Shown here: positions 7,363 through 16,611 of the stretch, piece after piece
Layout: each line of letters opens with the position of its first letter
Position numbering within the stretch: the stretch's first letter is position 1
NCBI RefSeq assembly: GCF_021603585.1
Contig: NZ_BQHI01000007.1
Span: forward strand, 124,001-188,000
DNA from: Pseudomonas sputi
Lineage (GTDB): Bacteria > Pseudomonadota > Gammaproteobacteria > Pseudomonadales > Pseudomonadaceae
Direction of reading: 5' to 3'
DNA length: 64,000 nt
The notes under the pieces: generated by a model
Database searches by the model: none
Told to the model about the DNA's origin: nothing
The model's input: only the letters and a program-made list of their open reading frames with translations
Program-made: the position numbers and the translations under genes

Positions 7363-8238
7363 ATGCGCGCTCTACTCGTGCTGTTCAGCCTGATGCTGTC
7401 GATGTCGTTATCGGCGGCGGAAAAACTGCCGGTGGTCACCAGTTTCAGTATCCTGGCCGACATGGTGCATCAGGTCGGCGGCGAGCATGTCCAGATCACC
7501 AACATGGTCGGCCCTGACGCCGATGCCCACACTTACGAACCGACGCCGGATGACGCCAAGGCTTTGCTCAAGGCAAAACTGATCGTCAAGAACGGACTGG
7601 GTTTCGAGCCGTGGCTGGATCGGCTGGTCGCCAGCACCGACACCCATGCCCCGGTGATCAGCGCCAGTCGTGGCGTGATTCCGCGCTCGCTGGATGAGGA
7701 CGGCGAAACCGTTCCCGATCCTCACGCCTGGCACAACCTGGCGAACGCCGAGTTGTACGTCGCCAACATCACCAAGGCGCTGATCGCCGCCGACCCGGCA
7801 AACAAAGCCGACTACGAGCGCAACAGCCAGGCCTACCTGAAACAGATCTACGCCCTCCTCGCCCAGGCGAAAGCCAAGCTCGGTTCATTGCCGCCGGGCA
7901 ACCGCAAGATTGTCACCAGCCACGACGCCTTCGGTTATCTGGGTCAGGCGTACGGCATCGACTTCATGGCGCCACAGGGGCTGTCCACCGAACGCGAACC
8001 GTCCGCTGCCGAAGTCGCCGCGCTGATCACCCAGATTCGCCAGGCCAAGGTCAAAGCGGTGTTCATGGAAAACATCAAGGACGCACGCCTGCTCAAACAG
8101 ATCGCCGACGAAAGCGGCGCACACATCGGCGGCACGCTGTACTCCGATGCTCTCGCCGCCAGCGGTCCGGCCAGCACCTTCACCGGGCTGTTCGAATACA
8201 ACCTCAACACTCTTTACCAAGCCCTGAGCCAACCATGA
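7363..8238 (+). CDS. Metal ABC transporter substrate-binding protein (ZnuA/AztC-like)
   Basis: Periplasmic cluster A-I metal-binding protein that delivers the ion to the permease. The 291 residues begin with a signal peptide (about 1-20, ending SLSAA). Candidate metal ligands are the His in DAHTYEPTPDD, the His in DPHAWHNL and the His in TSHDAFGYL. The long His/Asp-rich loop found in E. coli ZnuA is absent, so it resembles the loop-poor AztC/MntC-like group. The ATG at 7363 is preceded by GAGGTG; an upstream ATG at 7348 would overlap the permease stop and lengthen the signal peptide by five residues. The zinc substrate is inferred from the Zur box and operon, not from the fold. Confidence 0.9.
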   Translation: MRALLVLFSLMLSMSLSAAEKLPVVTSFSILADMVHQVGGEHVQITNMVGPDADAHTYEPTPDDAKALLKAKLIVKNGLGFEPWLDRLVASTDTHAPVISASRGVIPRSLDEDGETVPDPHAWHNLANAELYVANITKALIAADPANKADYERNSQAYLKQIYALLAQAKAKLGSLPPGNRKIVTSHDAFGYLGQAYGIDFMAPQGLSTEREPSAAEVAALITQIRQAKVKAVFMENIKDARLLKQIADESGAHIGGTLYSDALAASGPASTFTGLFEYNLNTLYQALSQP

Positions 8239-8795
8239 TCCGTAAAAATCCTTCCGGTGATTTGCCGCAGATTGCCGAGTCTGCCTACGTCGATAAAACC
8301 GCAATCATCTGCGGCAAAGTCGTCATCGGTGAAAACGTGTTCGTCGGCCCGTACGCGGTGATCCGCGCCGATGAAGTGGACGCCACAGGTGAGATGGAAC
8401 CGATCACCATCGGCGCCAATTCGAACATCCAGGACGGCGTGGTGATCCACTCCAAATCCGGCGCGGCGGTGACCATTGGCGAATTCACCTCCATCGCTCA
8501 CCGCTCGATCGTGCATGGCCCGTGCGCGGTCGGCGACCGGGTGTTCATCGGCTTCAACAGCGTGCTGTTCAACTGTGTTGTGGGTAACGGTTGCGTGGTA
8601 CGGCACAACTCGGTGGTCGACGGCCGGGATCTGCCGGACGCGTTCTACGTGCCCTCCACCACCCGCATCGGCCCAGGCACCGACCTCTCGCAATTCCCGC
8701 CGGTGAGCGTCAGCGCTTCGGAGTTTTCCGAAGACGTGGCGCGCACCAACGTCGACCTGGTGCGCGGCTACAAAGCCTTGCAGAACGAGTTCTGA
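8235..8795 (+). CDS. Gamma-class carbonic anhydrase-like protein
   Basis: Left-handed beta-helix protein of 186 aa with hexapeptide-type repeats. The gamma-carbonic-anhydrase metal triad is visible: His in VVIHSKSG, and the two His five residues apart in AHRSIVHG. It would interconvert CO2 and bicarbonate. Gamma enzymes can use iron or cobalt instead of zinc, which suits replacement of a zinc beta-carbonic anhydrase under starvation. Its ATG overlaps the stop of the binding protein gene (ATGA), so it is part of the folE2 operon. It corresponds to PA5540. Actual activity is not proven, as many family members are inactive. Confidence 0.88.
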   Translation: MIRKNPSGDLPQIAESAYVDKTAIICGKVVIGENVFVGPYAVIRADEVDATGEMEPITIGANSNIQDGVVIHSKSGAAVTIGEFTSIAHRSIVHGPCAVGDRVFIGFNSVLFNCVVGNGCVVRHNSVVDGRDLPDAFYVPSTTRIGPGTDLSQFPPVSVSASEFSEDVARTNVDLVRGYKALQNEF

Positions 8796-8798
8796 ATC

Positions 8799-10136
8799 AT
8801 GAGCAGTGTGTTGATTCGCAATGCGCGGCTGGTGAACGAGGGGCGGGAGTTCGACGCCGATCTGTTAGTCAGCCACGGGCGCATCGTCAAGATCGCCAGC
8901 AGCATCGAAGGGGAAAACGCCACTAGGGAAATCGACGCCAACGGTCAATGGCTGCTGCCGGGAATGATTGATGACCAGGTGCATTTCCGTGAGCCGGGTG
9001 CGCCGGCCAAGGGCAGCATCCACACTGAATCCCGTGCAGCGGTGGCCGGTGGCATCACCAGTTTCATGGACATGCCCAACACCCACCCTGCCACGCTTAC
9101 CCTTGACGCGCTGGCCGACAAAAAGCGCCGGGCAGCGATCAATTCGGTGGCCAACTACGGTTTTCACTTCGGCGTCAGTCACGACAATCTGGACACGGTT
9201 GCAGCACTCAATCCGAGCGAAGTGGCCGGTGTGAAGGTGTTCATGGGCGCGTCCACCGGCAACATGCTGGTGGACGACCCCCACACCCTCGAGCGTCTGT
9301 TCGCTGAAGTGCCGACGATTCTGCTGGCCCACTGTGAACACACCCCGAGCATCGAAGCGAATGCCGCGAACTTGCGTGAACGGTTCGGCACCCAATTGCC
9401 ACCCGATGCCCACGCGCTGATCCGCAATGCCGACACCTGCTTTCGTTCATCCTCTCTGGCGGTCGATCTGGCCAGACGTCACGGCACTCGCCTGCACGTG
9501 CTGCACCTGACCACGGCCCGGGAACTGGCGCTGTTCGAAGACAAACCGCTGACACAAAAACGCATCACCGCCGAAGTCTGCCTGCATCACTTGCTGTTTG
9601 ATGACCGTGACTATCCGCACCTCGGCAACCTGATCAAATGCAATCCGGCGATCAAGTCCCAGAGCGATCGGGATGCCTTGCGTCACGCACTGCTGAGCAA
9701 TCGACTGGACGTGATTGGCAGCGATCACGCGCCACACACCTGGGCGGAAAAACAGCAAGCGTATCAACAGGCACCGTCCGGACTGCCACTGGTGCAGCAC
9801 GCGCTGCCGGCGTTATTCGAGCTGGTGGCGGATGGCGTGCTGCCGATCACCACGTTGGTAGCCAAGACCAGCCACCGAGTGGCGGATCTGTTTGCCATTC
9901 CGGATCGCGGTTATTTGCGTGAGGGGTATTGGGCGGATCTGGTGTTGGTTCAACCGGAGCCCGGGGGTGTCGCGGTGTCACGCCAACCGGTTCTGTCGCA
10001 ATGCGGCTGGACGCCGTTCGCTCAGCGCAGCTTTCGTCATCGGGTCAGCACGACGATGGTGTCGGGGCAGATTGCTTGGCATGACCACCGGATTCATGAC
10101 AACTGTCAGGGCTTACCGCTGCGGTTCATGCGCTGA
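8799..10136 (+). CDS. pyrC: Dihydroorotase, zinc-starvation paralogue
   Basis: Amidohydrolase of 445 aa that cyclises carbamoyl-aspartate to dihydroorotate in pyrimidine synthesis. Visible family elements are the FREPG motif, GVKVFMGASTGN with the Lys that is carbamylated in this class, LLAHCEHTP, the histidine in VLHLTTA and the GSDHAPH motif. The first metal motif, normally DxHxH, reads D-D-Q-V-H, with Gln in place of the first His; this variant recurs in some dihydroorotases but may change metal need. It is the last gene of the folE2 operon, 3 bp after the carbonic anhydrase, and is followed by a strong terminator. It corresponds to PA5541 (pyrQ). Confidence 0.92.
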   Translation: MSSVLIRNARLVNEGREFDADLLVSHGRIVKIASSIEGENATREIDANGQWLLPGMIDDQVHFREPGAPAKGSIHTESRAAVAGGITSFMDMPNTHPATLTLDALADKKRRAAINSVANYGFHFGVSHDNLDTVAALNPSEVAGVKVFMGASTGNMLVDDPHTLERLFAEVPTILLAHCEHTPSIEANAANLRERFGTQLPPDAHALIRNADTCFRSSSLAVDLARRHGTRLHVLHLTTARELALFEDKPLTQKRITAEVCLHHLLFDDRDYPHLGNLIKCNPAIKSQSDRDALRHALLSNRLDVIGSDHAPHTWAEKQQAYQQAPSGLPLVQHALPALFELVADGVLPITTLVAKTSHRVADLFAIPDRGYLREGYWADLVLVQPEPGGVAVSRQPVLSQCGWTPFAQRSFRHRVSTTMVSGQIAWHDHRIHDNCQGLPLRFMR

Positions 10137-10139
10137 AAA

Positions 10140-10170
10140 AAACCGCCTCCACTGACTGTGGAGGCGGTTT
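10140..10170. terminator. Bidirectional Rho-independent terminator
   Basis: A perfect 13-bp stem AAACCGCCTCCAC / GTGGAGGCGGTTT with loop TGACT, flanked by A-runs on the left and a T-rich tract on the right. It ends the folE2-pyrC operon on the plus strand and the convergent DUF3617 gene on the minus strand. Confidence 0.93.
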
Positions 10171-10175
10171 GATTT

Positions 10176-10694
10176 TTACGCTCTCGGTTTGACCGTACCG
10201 CAATCCTGCCCCAGCCAGACCGCACGGGTTTCCAGACTGCCCTTCTGGTTGATCCCGATGGCGTTGAAAGTGCCGTTGGCGACGGTGGTGAACTCGCGGT
10301 CACTGAGGAACGTCGCAACACCGGTGCCCTGGGCTTTCGGGCAACTGAAGCGGAATTTCCACTGGTTGCCGACGCGCTCGGTGATCTGCTGTTTGCAGCC
10401 CGACTGCGGATCCGCCAGCGGAATATCGTTGGTCGCCACCTGCTGCGGCGTCAGGCATGCGCGGATGCCCTTGCCGCCGATGTTGATCCCCTGCTTCTCC
10501 AGTTCCGCCCGTTGCTGCGGGGTGATCTGGCCCTGAATCTGGCCGAGTATCGATTGCACATCCATTACCTGATCATCGACTTTCACATTGCTCGACGTCA
10601 TTTCCCACAACCCCGGCTGCAGCATTTGCGCCTGAGCAACCACCGGCAAGGCCAAACCCAGGCCCAGCGCCAAACCCAGCAGACGAACGTTCAT
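10176..10694 (-). CDS. DUF3617 family periplasmic protein
   Basis: The 172-aa product has a Sec signal peptide (about 1-22, ending VVAQA) followed by the DUF3617 pattern: an early LQPGLWEMTS segment, two separated cysteines (in RACLTP and SGCK), and a later Cys near SCPKAQG. The family is exported and of unknown function. The gene stands alone between the bidirectional terminator and the cardiolipin synthase gene, which is divergent from it. Nothing in the sequence links it to the zinc locus. Confidence 0.85.
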   Translation of the reverse strand: MNVRLLGLALGLGLALPVVAQAQMLQPGLWEMTSSNVKVDDQVMDVQSILGQIQGQITPQQRAELEKQGINIGGKGIRACLTPQQVATNDIPLADPQSGCKQQITERVGNQWKFRFSCPKAQGTGVATFLSDREFTTVANGTFNAIGINQKGSLETRAVWLGQDCGTVKPRA

Positions 10695-10838
10695 TGAAAA
10701 ACTCCTGATCAGTAGTGGCCGTTAGACGCCGGCCGCCGGTTTCGGTTCATGGCGCGCCGACGGCTTGAAAACAAATAGCGACAATCGCCCTGGAACATGG
10801 TCTGTTAAGCATTGAATCTTCAGGAGCAAGGTTGCCCC

Positions 10839-12278
10839 ATGGATTATTTCGGACCGCACATTTTCGGTTATCTGATCGCCCTGATACACACCCTCGGCTC
10901 GATCGCGGCGATCCATGCCGTATTGACCGTCCGCACCGCCCAAGGCGCGATCGCCTGGGCGCTGTCGCTGATCTTCATTCCCTACCTCACCCTCATTCCG
11001 TATCTGGTGTTCGGTCGCAGCACCTTCGACGGCTACATCAAAGCTCGCCGCCAGGCCAACGAACAGATGCGCCAGGCGATTTCCGAACTCAACTGGCGGC
11101 CGTGGGTGGAAGAAGCCCTGACCGCCCGCGCCTCGAATGCTTATGACTCATTGCGGGCGATGCCGAAACTGGGACGCATGCCGTGCCTGGCCAACAATGA
11201 AGTGCGATTGCTGATCAACGGTGCCGCCACCTTCGAGGCGATTTTCCACGCAATCGACCTGGCGCGGGAAGCGGTGCTGATCCAGTTTTTCATCATTCAC
11301 GACGATCGCCTGGGCCAGCGTTTGCGTGACCTGTTGCTGAAGAAAGCAGCCGAAGGCGTGGCGATTCATTTGCTCTACGACCGCATCGGCAGCCACGCCC
11401 TGCCCCACAGTTACGTGCAGGCGCTGCGCGACGGCGGCGTCGAGGTCAAGGCGTTTGCCACCCGCAGCGGCTGGCTCAATCGTTTCCAGGTGAATTTCCG
11501 CAACCACCGCAAGATCGTGGTGGTCGACGGGCTGATCGGATTTGTTGGCGGCCACAACGTCGGCGACGAGTACATGGGTGAAAAACCTCCGCTGGCGCCG
11601 TGGCGCGACACTCACGTCCAGGTGCGCGGTCCGGTGGTGGCGTGCATGCAGGAGTCATTTGCCGAAGACTGGTTCTGGGCTGCACGGACATTGCCGCCAC
11701 TGATCCTGCCGGACGCGTATCCCGATGACGGCGTGCTTTGCCAATTGCTCGCCAGCGGCCCGGCGGATGCCTACGAAACCTGCTCGCTGTTCTTCGTCGA
11801 AGCCATCCACGCCGCCACCGAGCGCGTGTGGATCACCAGCCCCTACTTCATTCCCGACGAAGCCGTGTTCGCCGCATTACGCCTCGCGGTGTTGCGTGGG
11901 ATTGATGTGCGTCTGTTGCTGCCTTCGCGTCCCGACCATCGCATCGTCTACGCCGCTTCCAGCCTGTATGCGTTCGAAGCGGTGCGCGCCGGCGTACGGG
12001 TATTCCGCTACGAACCGGGCTTCCTCCATCAGAAAGTGGTGTTGATCGACAGCGAGATCAGCGCCATCGGCAGCGCCAATCTGGACAACCGTTCGTTCCG
12101 GTTGAATTTCGAAGTGATGCTGCTGACCGTCGACAGTGAATTCGCCGCCAGCGTGGAACAGATGCTCAACGATGATTTCGCCCAGGCCTACGAAGTCGCC
12201 AAAGAAGAAAGCCGGGAGGTCCACCGCCTGCAACATGTCGGTATGCGGATCGCCCGGCTGATTTCACCGATTCTCTAG
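10839..12278 (+). CDS. cls: Cardiolipin synthase
   Basis: Joins two phosphatidylglycerol molecules to make cardiolipin at the inner membrane. The 479-aa protein has two N-terminal membrane segments (about residues 8-28 and 38-58) and two phospholipase D HKD motifs: His223-Arg-Lys with the Asp five residues after the Lys, and His397-Gln-Lys with a matching Asp. The length is normal for ClsA. I chose the ATG at 10839, preceded by AGGAG at 10822-10826, because an earlier TTG gives no better N-terminus. It converges on the CFA-like gene with one base between the stops, so both neighbours act on membrane phospholipids. Confidence 0.95.
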   Translation: MDYFGPHIFGYLIALIHTLGSIAAIHAVLTVRTAQGAIAWALSLIFIPYLTLIPYLVFGRSTFDGYIKARRQANEQMRQAISELNWRPWVEEALTARASNAYDSLRAMPKLGRMPCLANNEVRLLINGAATFEAIFHAIDLAREAVLIQFFIIHDDRLGQRLRDLLLKKAAEGVAIHLLYDRIGSHALPHSYVQALRDGGVEVKAFATRSGWLNRFQVNFRNHRKIVVVDGLIGFVGGHNVGDEYMGEKPPLAPWRDTHVQVRGPVVACMQESFAEDWFWAARTLPPLILPDAYPDDGVLCQLLASGPADAYETCSLFFVEAIHAATERVWITSPYFIPDEAVFAALRLAVLRGIDVRLLLPSRPDHRIVYAASSLYAFEAVRAGVRVFRYEPGFLHQKVVLIDSEISAIGSANLDNRSFRLNFEVMLLTVDSEFAASVEQMLNDDFAQAYEVAKEESREVHRLQHVGMRIARLISPIL

Positions 12279-12279
12279 T

Positions 12280-13467
12280 TCAAGGGTTGTAGATATCGTC
12301 CCTCGTCCATGGCAATTCATGGCTGCCGTCGGCATGGGCCTTCACGGCGAGAATTTGGTGCAGATTGATCCAGCCGCGAGCGAATGCATAAGCGCAGCCC
12401 GCGAGGTACAGACGCCAGATACGCAACGCCTGGTCCGGCACCAGTTTCGCGGCGGCTTCAAGATTGTCTTCCAGCCGTTCGCTCCAGTGGTCCAGGGTGC
12501 GTGCGTAATGCAGGCGCAGACTCTCGACGTCGACAATCTCCAGACCCGCGTCACTGATCTCGGCCGAGATCATCGCCAGGTGCGGTAGCTCGCCGTTGGG
12601 GAACACGTATTTCTCGATGAAGTCCCCGGCACCGCGTCCCACCGGACGGCCATCGGTGTGCTTGGCGGTGATGCCGTGGTTCATCACCAGGCCGCCCTCT
12701 TTCACTGCACCGAACAGGGTTTTGCAGTATTCGGAGAGATTGGCATGACCGACGTGCTCGAACATGCCGACGCTGACCACTTTGTCGAAACGCCCGTCCT
12801 GGGGTAGATCGCGGTAGTCGAGCAGTTGCAGTTCGATCTGGTCTTCCAGGCCTTCGGCTTTTACCCGCTCACGGGCCAGGGCCAGTTGCTCTTTGCTCAG
12901 GGTGATTCCGAAGACCTTGGCGCCGAACTCGCGGGCGGCATAACGCGCCAGCCCGCCCCAACCACAACCCACATCCAGCAGATAATCGCCGGGCTGCAGA
13001 CGCAGCTTGCGGCACAGGTGCCGGAATTTGGCCTGCTGGGCTTGCTCCAGGGATTCGCTGCCGGTTTCGAAATACGCGCAGGAATACGCCATGTCGCTGT
13101 CCAGCCACAGCTGATAGAACGCGTTGGACAGGTCGTAATGATAGGAGATGGCCTTGGCGTCGGTTTCCTTGTCGTGCACGTTGCGCACCGGCTGGCTGTC
13201 TTCGTCCTCGTCGAGCAATGCGGAACTCAACTCATCGCACACCCGGATGACCTCGCTGATCGAGCCCTCCAGTTCGAGTTTGCCCTCGACGAACGCCGCC
13301 CCCAGCGCATCGAGACTTGGATGGGTCAACTGGGACACCATCAACGGGTCCTTGACCACGATGGTGACGCTGGGCGTCGGGCCCAGATTGAATTCATGGC
13401 CGTCCCAGAGTCGCAGGCGAAGCGGAAGCTGCAGATTCTGTAAGGCCGGTGGAAGTTGCGCGAGCAT
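12280..13467 (-). CDS. cfa: Cyclopropane-fatty-acyl-phospholipid synthase family methyltransferase
   Basis: SAM-dependent enzyme of the CFA synthase family, which adds a methylene bridge across unsaturated acyl chains of membrane lipids. Of 395 residues, about 1-90 form the N-terminal lipid-interaction region and the rest is a class I methyltransferase with LLDVGCGWGG as the SAM-binding motif and the family GMFEHVGHAN segment. I placed the start at the ATG at 13467, directly behind GGGGGATATTCC; the open frame continues 15 codons upstream. Pseudomonads carry more than one CFA-like gene, so whether this is the main stationary-phase enzyme is unclear. Its neighbour is cardiolipin synthase. Confidence 0.88.
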   Translation of the reverse strand: MLAQLPPALQNLQLPLRLRLWDGHEFNLGPTPSVTIVVKDPLMVSQLTHPSLDALGAAFVEGKLELEGSISEVIRVCDELSSALLDEDEDSQPVRNVHDKETDAKAISYHYDLSNAFYQLWLDSDMAYSCAYFETGSESLEQAQQAKFRHLCRKLRLQPGDYLLDVGCGWGGLARYAAREFGAKVFGITLSKEQLALARERVKAEGLEDQIELQLLDYRDLPQDGRFDKVVSVGMFEHVGHANLSEYCKTLFGAVKEGGLVMNHGITAKHTDGRPVGRGAGDFIEKYVFPNGELPHLAMISAEISDAGLEIVDVESLRLHYARTLDHWSERLEDNLEAAAKLVPDQALRIWRLYLAGCAYAFARGWINLHQILAVKAHADGSHELPWTRDDIYNP

Positions 13468-13648
13468 GGAATATCCCCCTGGTTTCAGACGTCTGATCTG
13501 AGGGTAGACCATCCTTGAAAATTAGCAGGCTATCGATTTGATAGTCGCCGCCTATCAGCCACATCGGCTGTCACCGCGCTGTCATCCCTGTTTCAGTGCG
13601 CCTTCTCAAGTGACTGCGAGACAGGCGCACAGTTCGAAAAATGCTCGC

Positions 13649-15556
13649 TCAGTCCGATGCTTTCAGCTTCAGCAGTGGCTCTTGAAACCGCAGCAGGCGT
13701 CCAGCATTGCCGAGCACCAACAACGTGCTCAGGTTGTGCAGCAACGCCGCGATCATCGCGCCCGCCGCACCGAACCAGCCGAAGGCGGCGAACACCACGA
13801 TGGCCAGCGTCCAGCCCAGGCCGATGATCACATTCACCTGTAAGGTCCGTCGGCACTGCCGGCTCAGGCGCACACAGGTGCCGAGCCGACGCAGGTCGCT
13901 GCCGATCAGCACAATGTCGGCGGACGCCAGTGCGATGTCCGCGCCGCCCGCGCCCATCGCCACCCCGACGACGCCCGCCTTGAGCGCCAGCGAATCGTTG
14001 ATCCCGTCGCCGACCACCATCGGCCGGAAGCCATTGTCGATTTCCTTGAGCACTCGATTGAGTTTGTCTTCGGGCAACGCCTGGGCTTCGACTTCGTGCA
14101 GGCCGACATCCTTGGCCAGGGTTTGCGCGACGCTCTGCCGGTCACCGGTCAACAGCAGTTGGCGCCCCAGCCCGAGGTCACGCAGCTCACTCAGCGCAAA
14201 TCGCGCTTCCGGTTTGACCGTGTCGGCCAGCAACAGCCAGGCAAGGAATTCGCCATTCAAGGCCAACCCGGCAATCGGGCCATCGTGCTCGGGGATGGCG
14301 GTAGTCGGGATGCCCAACTGCGCAAACAGCTCCGGACGCCCGAGTGCTGCTTCGCCTTGCGCAGTCCCGGCGACTACGCCCAACCCCTGCCGCTCATGAA
14401 TATCGGCCAGCACCAGCGCCTCTTCTGCGCTGACCAGTCCGGCCAGGGCGCGGCTGACCGGATGACTGCTCGCCGCGCCCAGGCTTGCAGCCAGCGCCAT
14501 CACCCTCCCGTGATCCGCTCGCGCACTGTTGATCGACTGCAAACGCAGCGTGCCGTACGTCAGGGTCCCAGTCTTGTCGACGACCAGCGAAGTGAGGTCG
14601 GCCAGTTCCTCAAGAAATGCCGAACTACGGATCAGAATCCCGTGCCGCGCCGCCACCGCCACCCCGGCAATCGCCGTGGCCGGCGCTGACAACACCAGCG
14701 CACATGGGCATGCCGCCACCAACACCGCGAGCATCGCCTGCGCATCGTGGGTGATAAACCAGGTGACCGCCGCGAGCAATAACACCAGCACCATGTAACT
14801 GCCGGCATAGCGTTCGAGCAAACGGGTGATCGGTGGCTTGGAGCGTTCGGCGTTCTGCATCAGCGCGATGACCTTGCCGAGGGTGGACTCATCCCCGGTC
14901 CGGGTCACTTCGATTCGCAGTAGCCCGTCGAGGTTGATCGCGCCGCCGAACACCGCCCTGCCGACGCCCGCCTCCACCGGTACCGACTCACCGGTGATCG
15001 ACGCCGTATCGAGGCTGGCCTGTCCCGACAACACCCGACCGTCCGCCGGCACCCGATCCCCGGCGCGCACCTCCACCTTGTCGCCGGCCCTGAGCGTGCC
15101 GTTGTCGACTTCGATGATCGAGCCGTCCGCCTGTACCTTGCGCGCATGGCTGCGGGTCAGTTGGCCGAGGGCGTGAATCGCTTCCTGGGAGCCGATCACG
15201 CTGCGTTCTTCCAGCACGTGGCCGAAGATCATGATAATCGGCAACAACGCGGCCGTGAGCAGATCCCCCGTGGCCCAGGCCCCGATCATCGCCAGGGCGA
15301 TCAACTGGTCGGTGATGCCGTGCAGGCTCGGATAACGCAGGCTGAACCACGCCGAACGCATTACCGGCACAGCCACTAATAAAGAAGCAAATCCGAGCAA
15401 CAACTGACTGACGCCCGTCTGTTCCGGCATCAGCCAGCGCCAGATCAGCCCCAGACCAAGCAAGCCGAGGGCAAGCATCGCCAGGGTCAACTGGCGTGCG
15501 GCGCGGCGTTGTTCGGCCGAGGACAACAGGCTCGGTGCGGTGGTGGTGGCAGTCAT
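13649..15556 (-). CDS. Heavy-metal P1B-type ATPase without N-terminal metal-binding domain
   Basis: ATP-driven heavy-metal pump in the inner membrane, 635 aa. Motifs are TGES (188-191), the transmembrane CPC metal site (283-285), DKTGT with the phosphorylated Asp (327-331), the HP dipeptide (365-366) and GDGIND (516-521). There is no N-terminal HMA domain and no CxxC motif. The last membrane helix reads L-H-N-L-S-T-L-L-V rather than the usual zinc or copper signature, so the substrate cannot be assigned. It is the last of four genes overlapping by 4 bp with three SPFH proteins, an unusual partnership. A degenerate Zur-like box precedes the operon, which would suit a role in zinc starvation. 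Confidence 0.9.
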   Translation of the reverse strand: MTATTTAPSLLSSAEQRRAARQLTLAMLALGLLGLGLIWRWLMPEQTGVSQLLLGFASLLVAVPVMRSAWFSLRYPSLHGITDQLIALAMIGAWATGDLLTAALLPIIMIFGHVLEERSVIGSQEAIHALGQLTRSHARKVQADGSIIEVDNGTLRAGDKVEVRAGDRVPADGRVLSGQASLDTASITGESVPVEAGVGRAVFGGAINLDGLLRIEVTRTGDESTLGKVIALMQNAERSKPPITRLLERYAGSYMVLVLLLAAVTWFITHDAQAMLAVLVAACPCALVLSAPATAIAGVAVAARHGILIRSSAFLEELADLTSLVVDKTGTLTYGTLRLQSINSARADHGRVMALAASLGAASSHPVSRALAGLVSAEEALVLADIHERQGLGVVAGTAQGEAALGRPELFAQLGIPTTAIPEHDGPIAGLALNGEFLAWLLLADTVKPEARFALSELRDLGLGRQLLLTGDRQSVAQTLAKDVGLHEVEAQALPEDKLNRVLKEIDNGFRPMVVGDGINDSLALKAGVVGVAMGAGGADIALASADIVLIGSDLRRLGTCVRLSRQCRRTLQVNVIIGLGWTLAIVVFAAFGWFGAAGAMIAALLHNLSTLLVLGNAGRLLRFQEPLLKLKASD

Positions 15557-16611
15557 TGGCTGGCTCCCTGAATGATCAGGCGTGAATCGTCTTTCGGGTC
15601 GACCGTGGTCACCGAACCGGCCTGACCGAGAATCTTCGGCATCCGCTCGCGGTACAGACGCAACAGCAGTTGCGGGTCCGTGCCCTGCTGTTGCGCCTTG
15701 GCCAGGCTCAACACCGTCGCCGTGTCGGCGGAGGCTTTGGCCAGGCGCTCACCGGCCTGGGCGTGGGCGACTTGCAGCGTGCGGTCGGCCTGCTCGTTGG
15801 CGGACTGGGTGAGTTTCTCAGCTTCCGTGCGGGCATTGGCGACCGCTTTGTCGGCTTGCTGACTGGCGGTGAGGACGGCATTGAACGCGCTCACCGCCGG
15901 CTCCGGCAGACTCGATTGCACATCGACCCGCGCTACTTCGATGCCGATGCCCTGCCCGCTCGCCTTCAACTCGGCGAGACGTCGGTTGATGCCTTGCACC
16001 AGATCACCCCGCAATCGTTCGCGACGTTCGGCCGCCTGATTATCAGCGCCGATCAACTCCGGCCGCGCTACCAGAATCGTGTCCAGATCCCGCGCCGCCG
16101 TCAGCGCCACCGCGCTGCGCGTCACCACTCGATCCAGGGACGGCAGCACATGCTCGCCTTGCAGCACGAAGTCATAGGGATCGGTGACCTTGTAGAAGAC
16201 CCGCACATCCAGTTGCACCACACCGGCGTCACCGGTGAGCAGATAACCGGAGCCGGCCAGCGCATCACTCAACGGCGTGGCGAAGGTTGCCACGCGATCC
16301 GCCTGCAAGGCCTGATCGCTGCGCAATAGATTTTCCACCCGTCGCTCGATCACCCGATCTGCCGCCGGCACCACCACCACTTGCTCGAACGGCTGTGGCC
16401 ACGCTAATAACAGCCCGGCATTCTGAATGCGATCCAGCGCTCCGAAATGCAAAACCACCGCTCGGTTTTGCGGATCGATCTGCCGGACATTGGAAAATGC
16501 CCAGGCCAATGCCGCGAGCACCGTCACCGCGTACAGGGCGAAAAACGCCAGACGTCCCGCCTGAATCCAAGGACTGTTCAGCGAATGTGTTCCACGTGGA
16601 ACTTCATTCAT
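15553..16611 (-). CDS. SPFH/band-7 membrane protein (HflK-like)
   Basis: The 352-aa protein has one N-terminal membrane segment (about residues 19-40) followed by an SPFH domain resembling HflK of the FtsH-modulating HflKC complex: an N-R-A-V-V-L-H-F-G start, LAWPQPFE, and an Ala/Glu/Gln-rich helical region (about 220-310). The true hflK-hflC pair of Pseudomonas lies next to hfq-hflX, so this is a paralogue. It overlaps both neighbours by 4 bp (ATGA). A parS-like site covers the first codons (16588-16603), encoding the E-V-P-R-G-T stretch. It probably forms a large membrane cage or microdomain with the other two SPFH proteins of the operon. Confidence 0.83.
   Translation of the reverse strand: MNEVPRGTHSLNSPWIQAGRLAFFALYAVTVLAALAWAFSNVRQIDPQNRAVVLHFGALDRIQNAGLLLAWPQPFEQVVVVPAADRVIERRVENLLRSDQALQADRVATFATPLSDALAGSGYLLTGDAGVVQLDVRVFYKVTDPYDFVLQGEHVLPSLDRVVTRSAVALTAARDLDTILVARPELIGADNQAAERRERLRGDLVQGINRRLAELKASGQGIGIEVARVDVQSSLPEPAVSAFNAVLTASQQADKAVANARTEAEKLTQSANEQADRTLQVAHAQAGERLAKASADTATVLSLAKAQQQGTDPQLLLRLYRERMPKILGQAGSVTTVDPKDDSRLIIQGASQ
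16588..16603. other. parS: parS-like ParB binding site at the 5' end of an SPFH gene
   Basis: TGTTCCACGTGGAACT has the perfect palindromic core GTTCCACGTGGAAC and is identical to the site in folE2. It lies eight bases inside the start codon of the HflK-like gene. ParB bound here could interfere with expression of that gene. Confidence 0.83.

Noticed and set aside
13530-13544. CTATC-GATTT-GATAG repeat upstream of the CFA-like gene as an operator
   Set aside because: Short arms and no known factor; could occur by chance.
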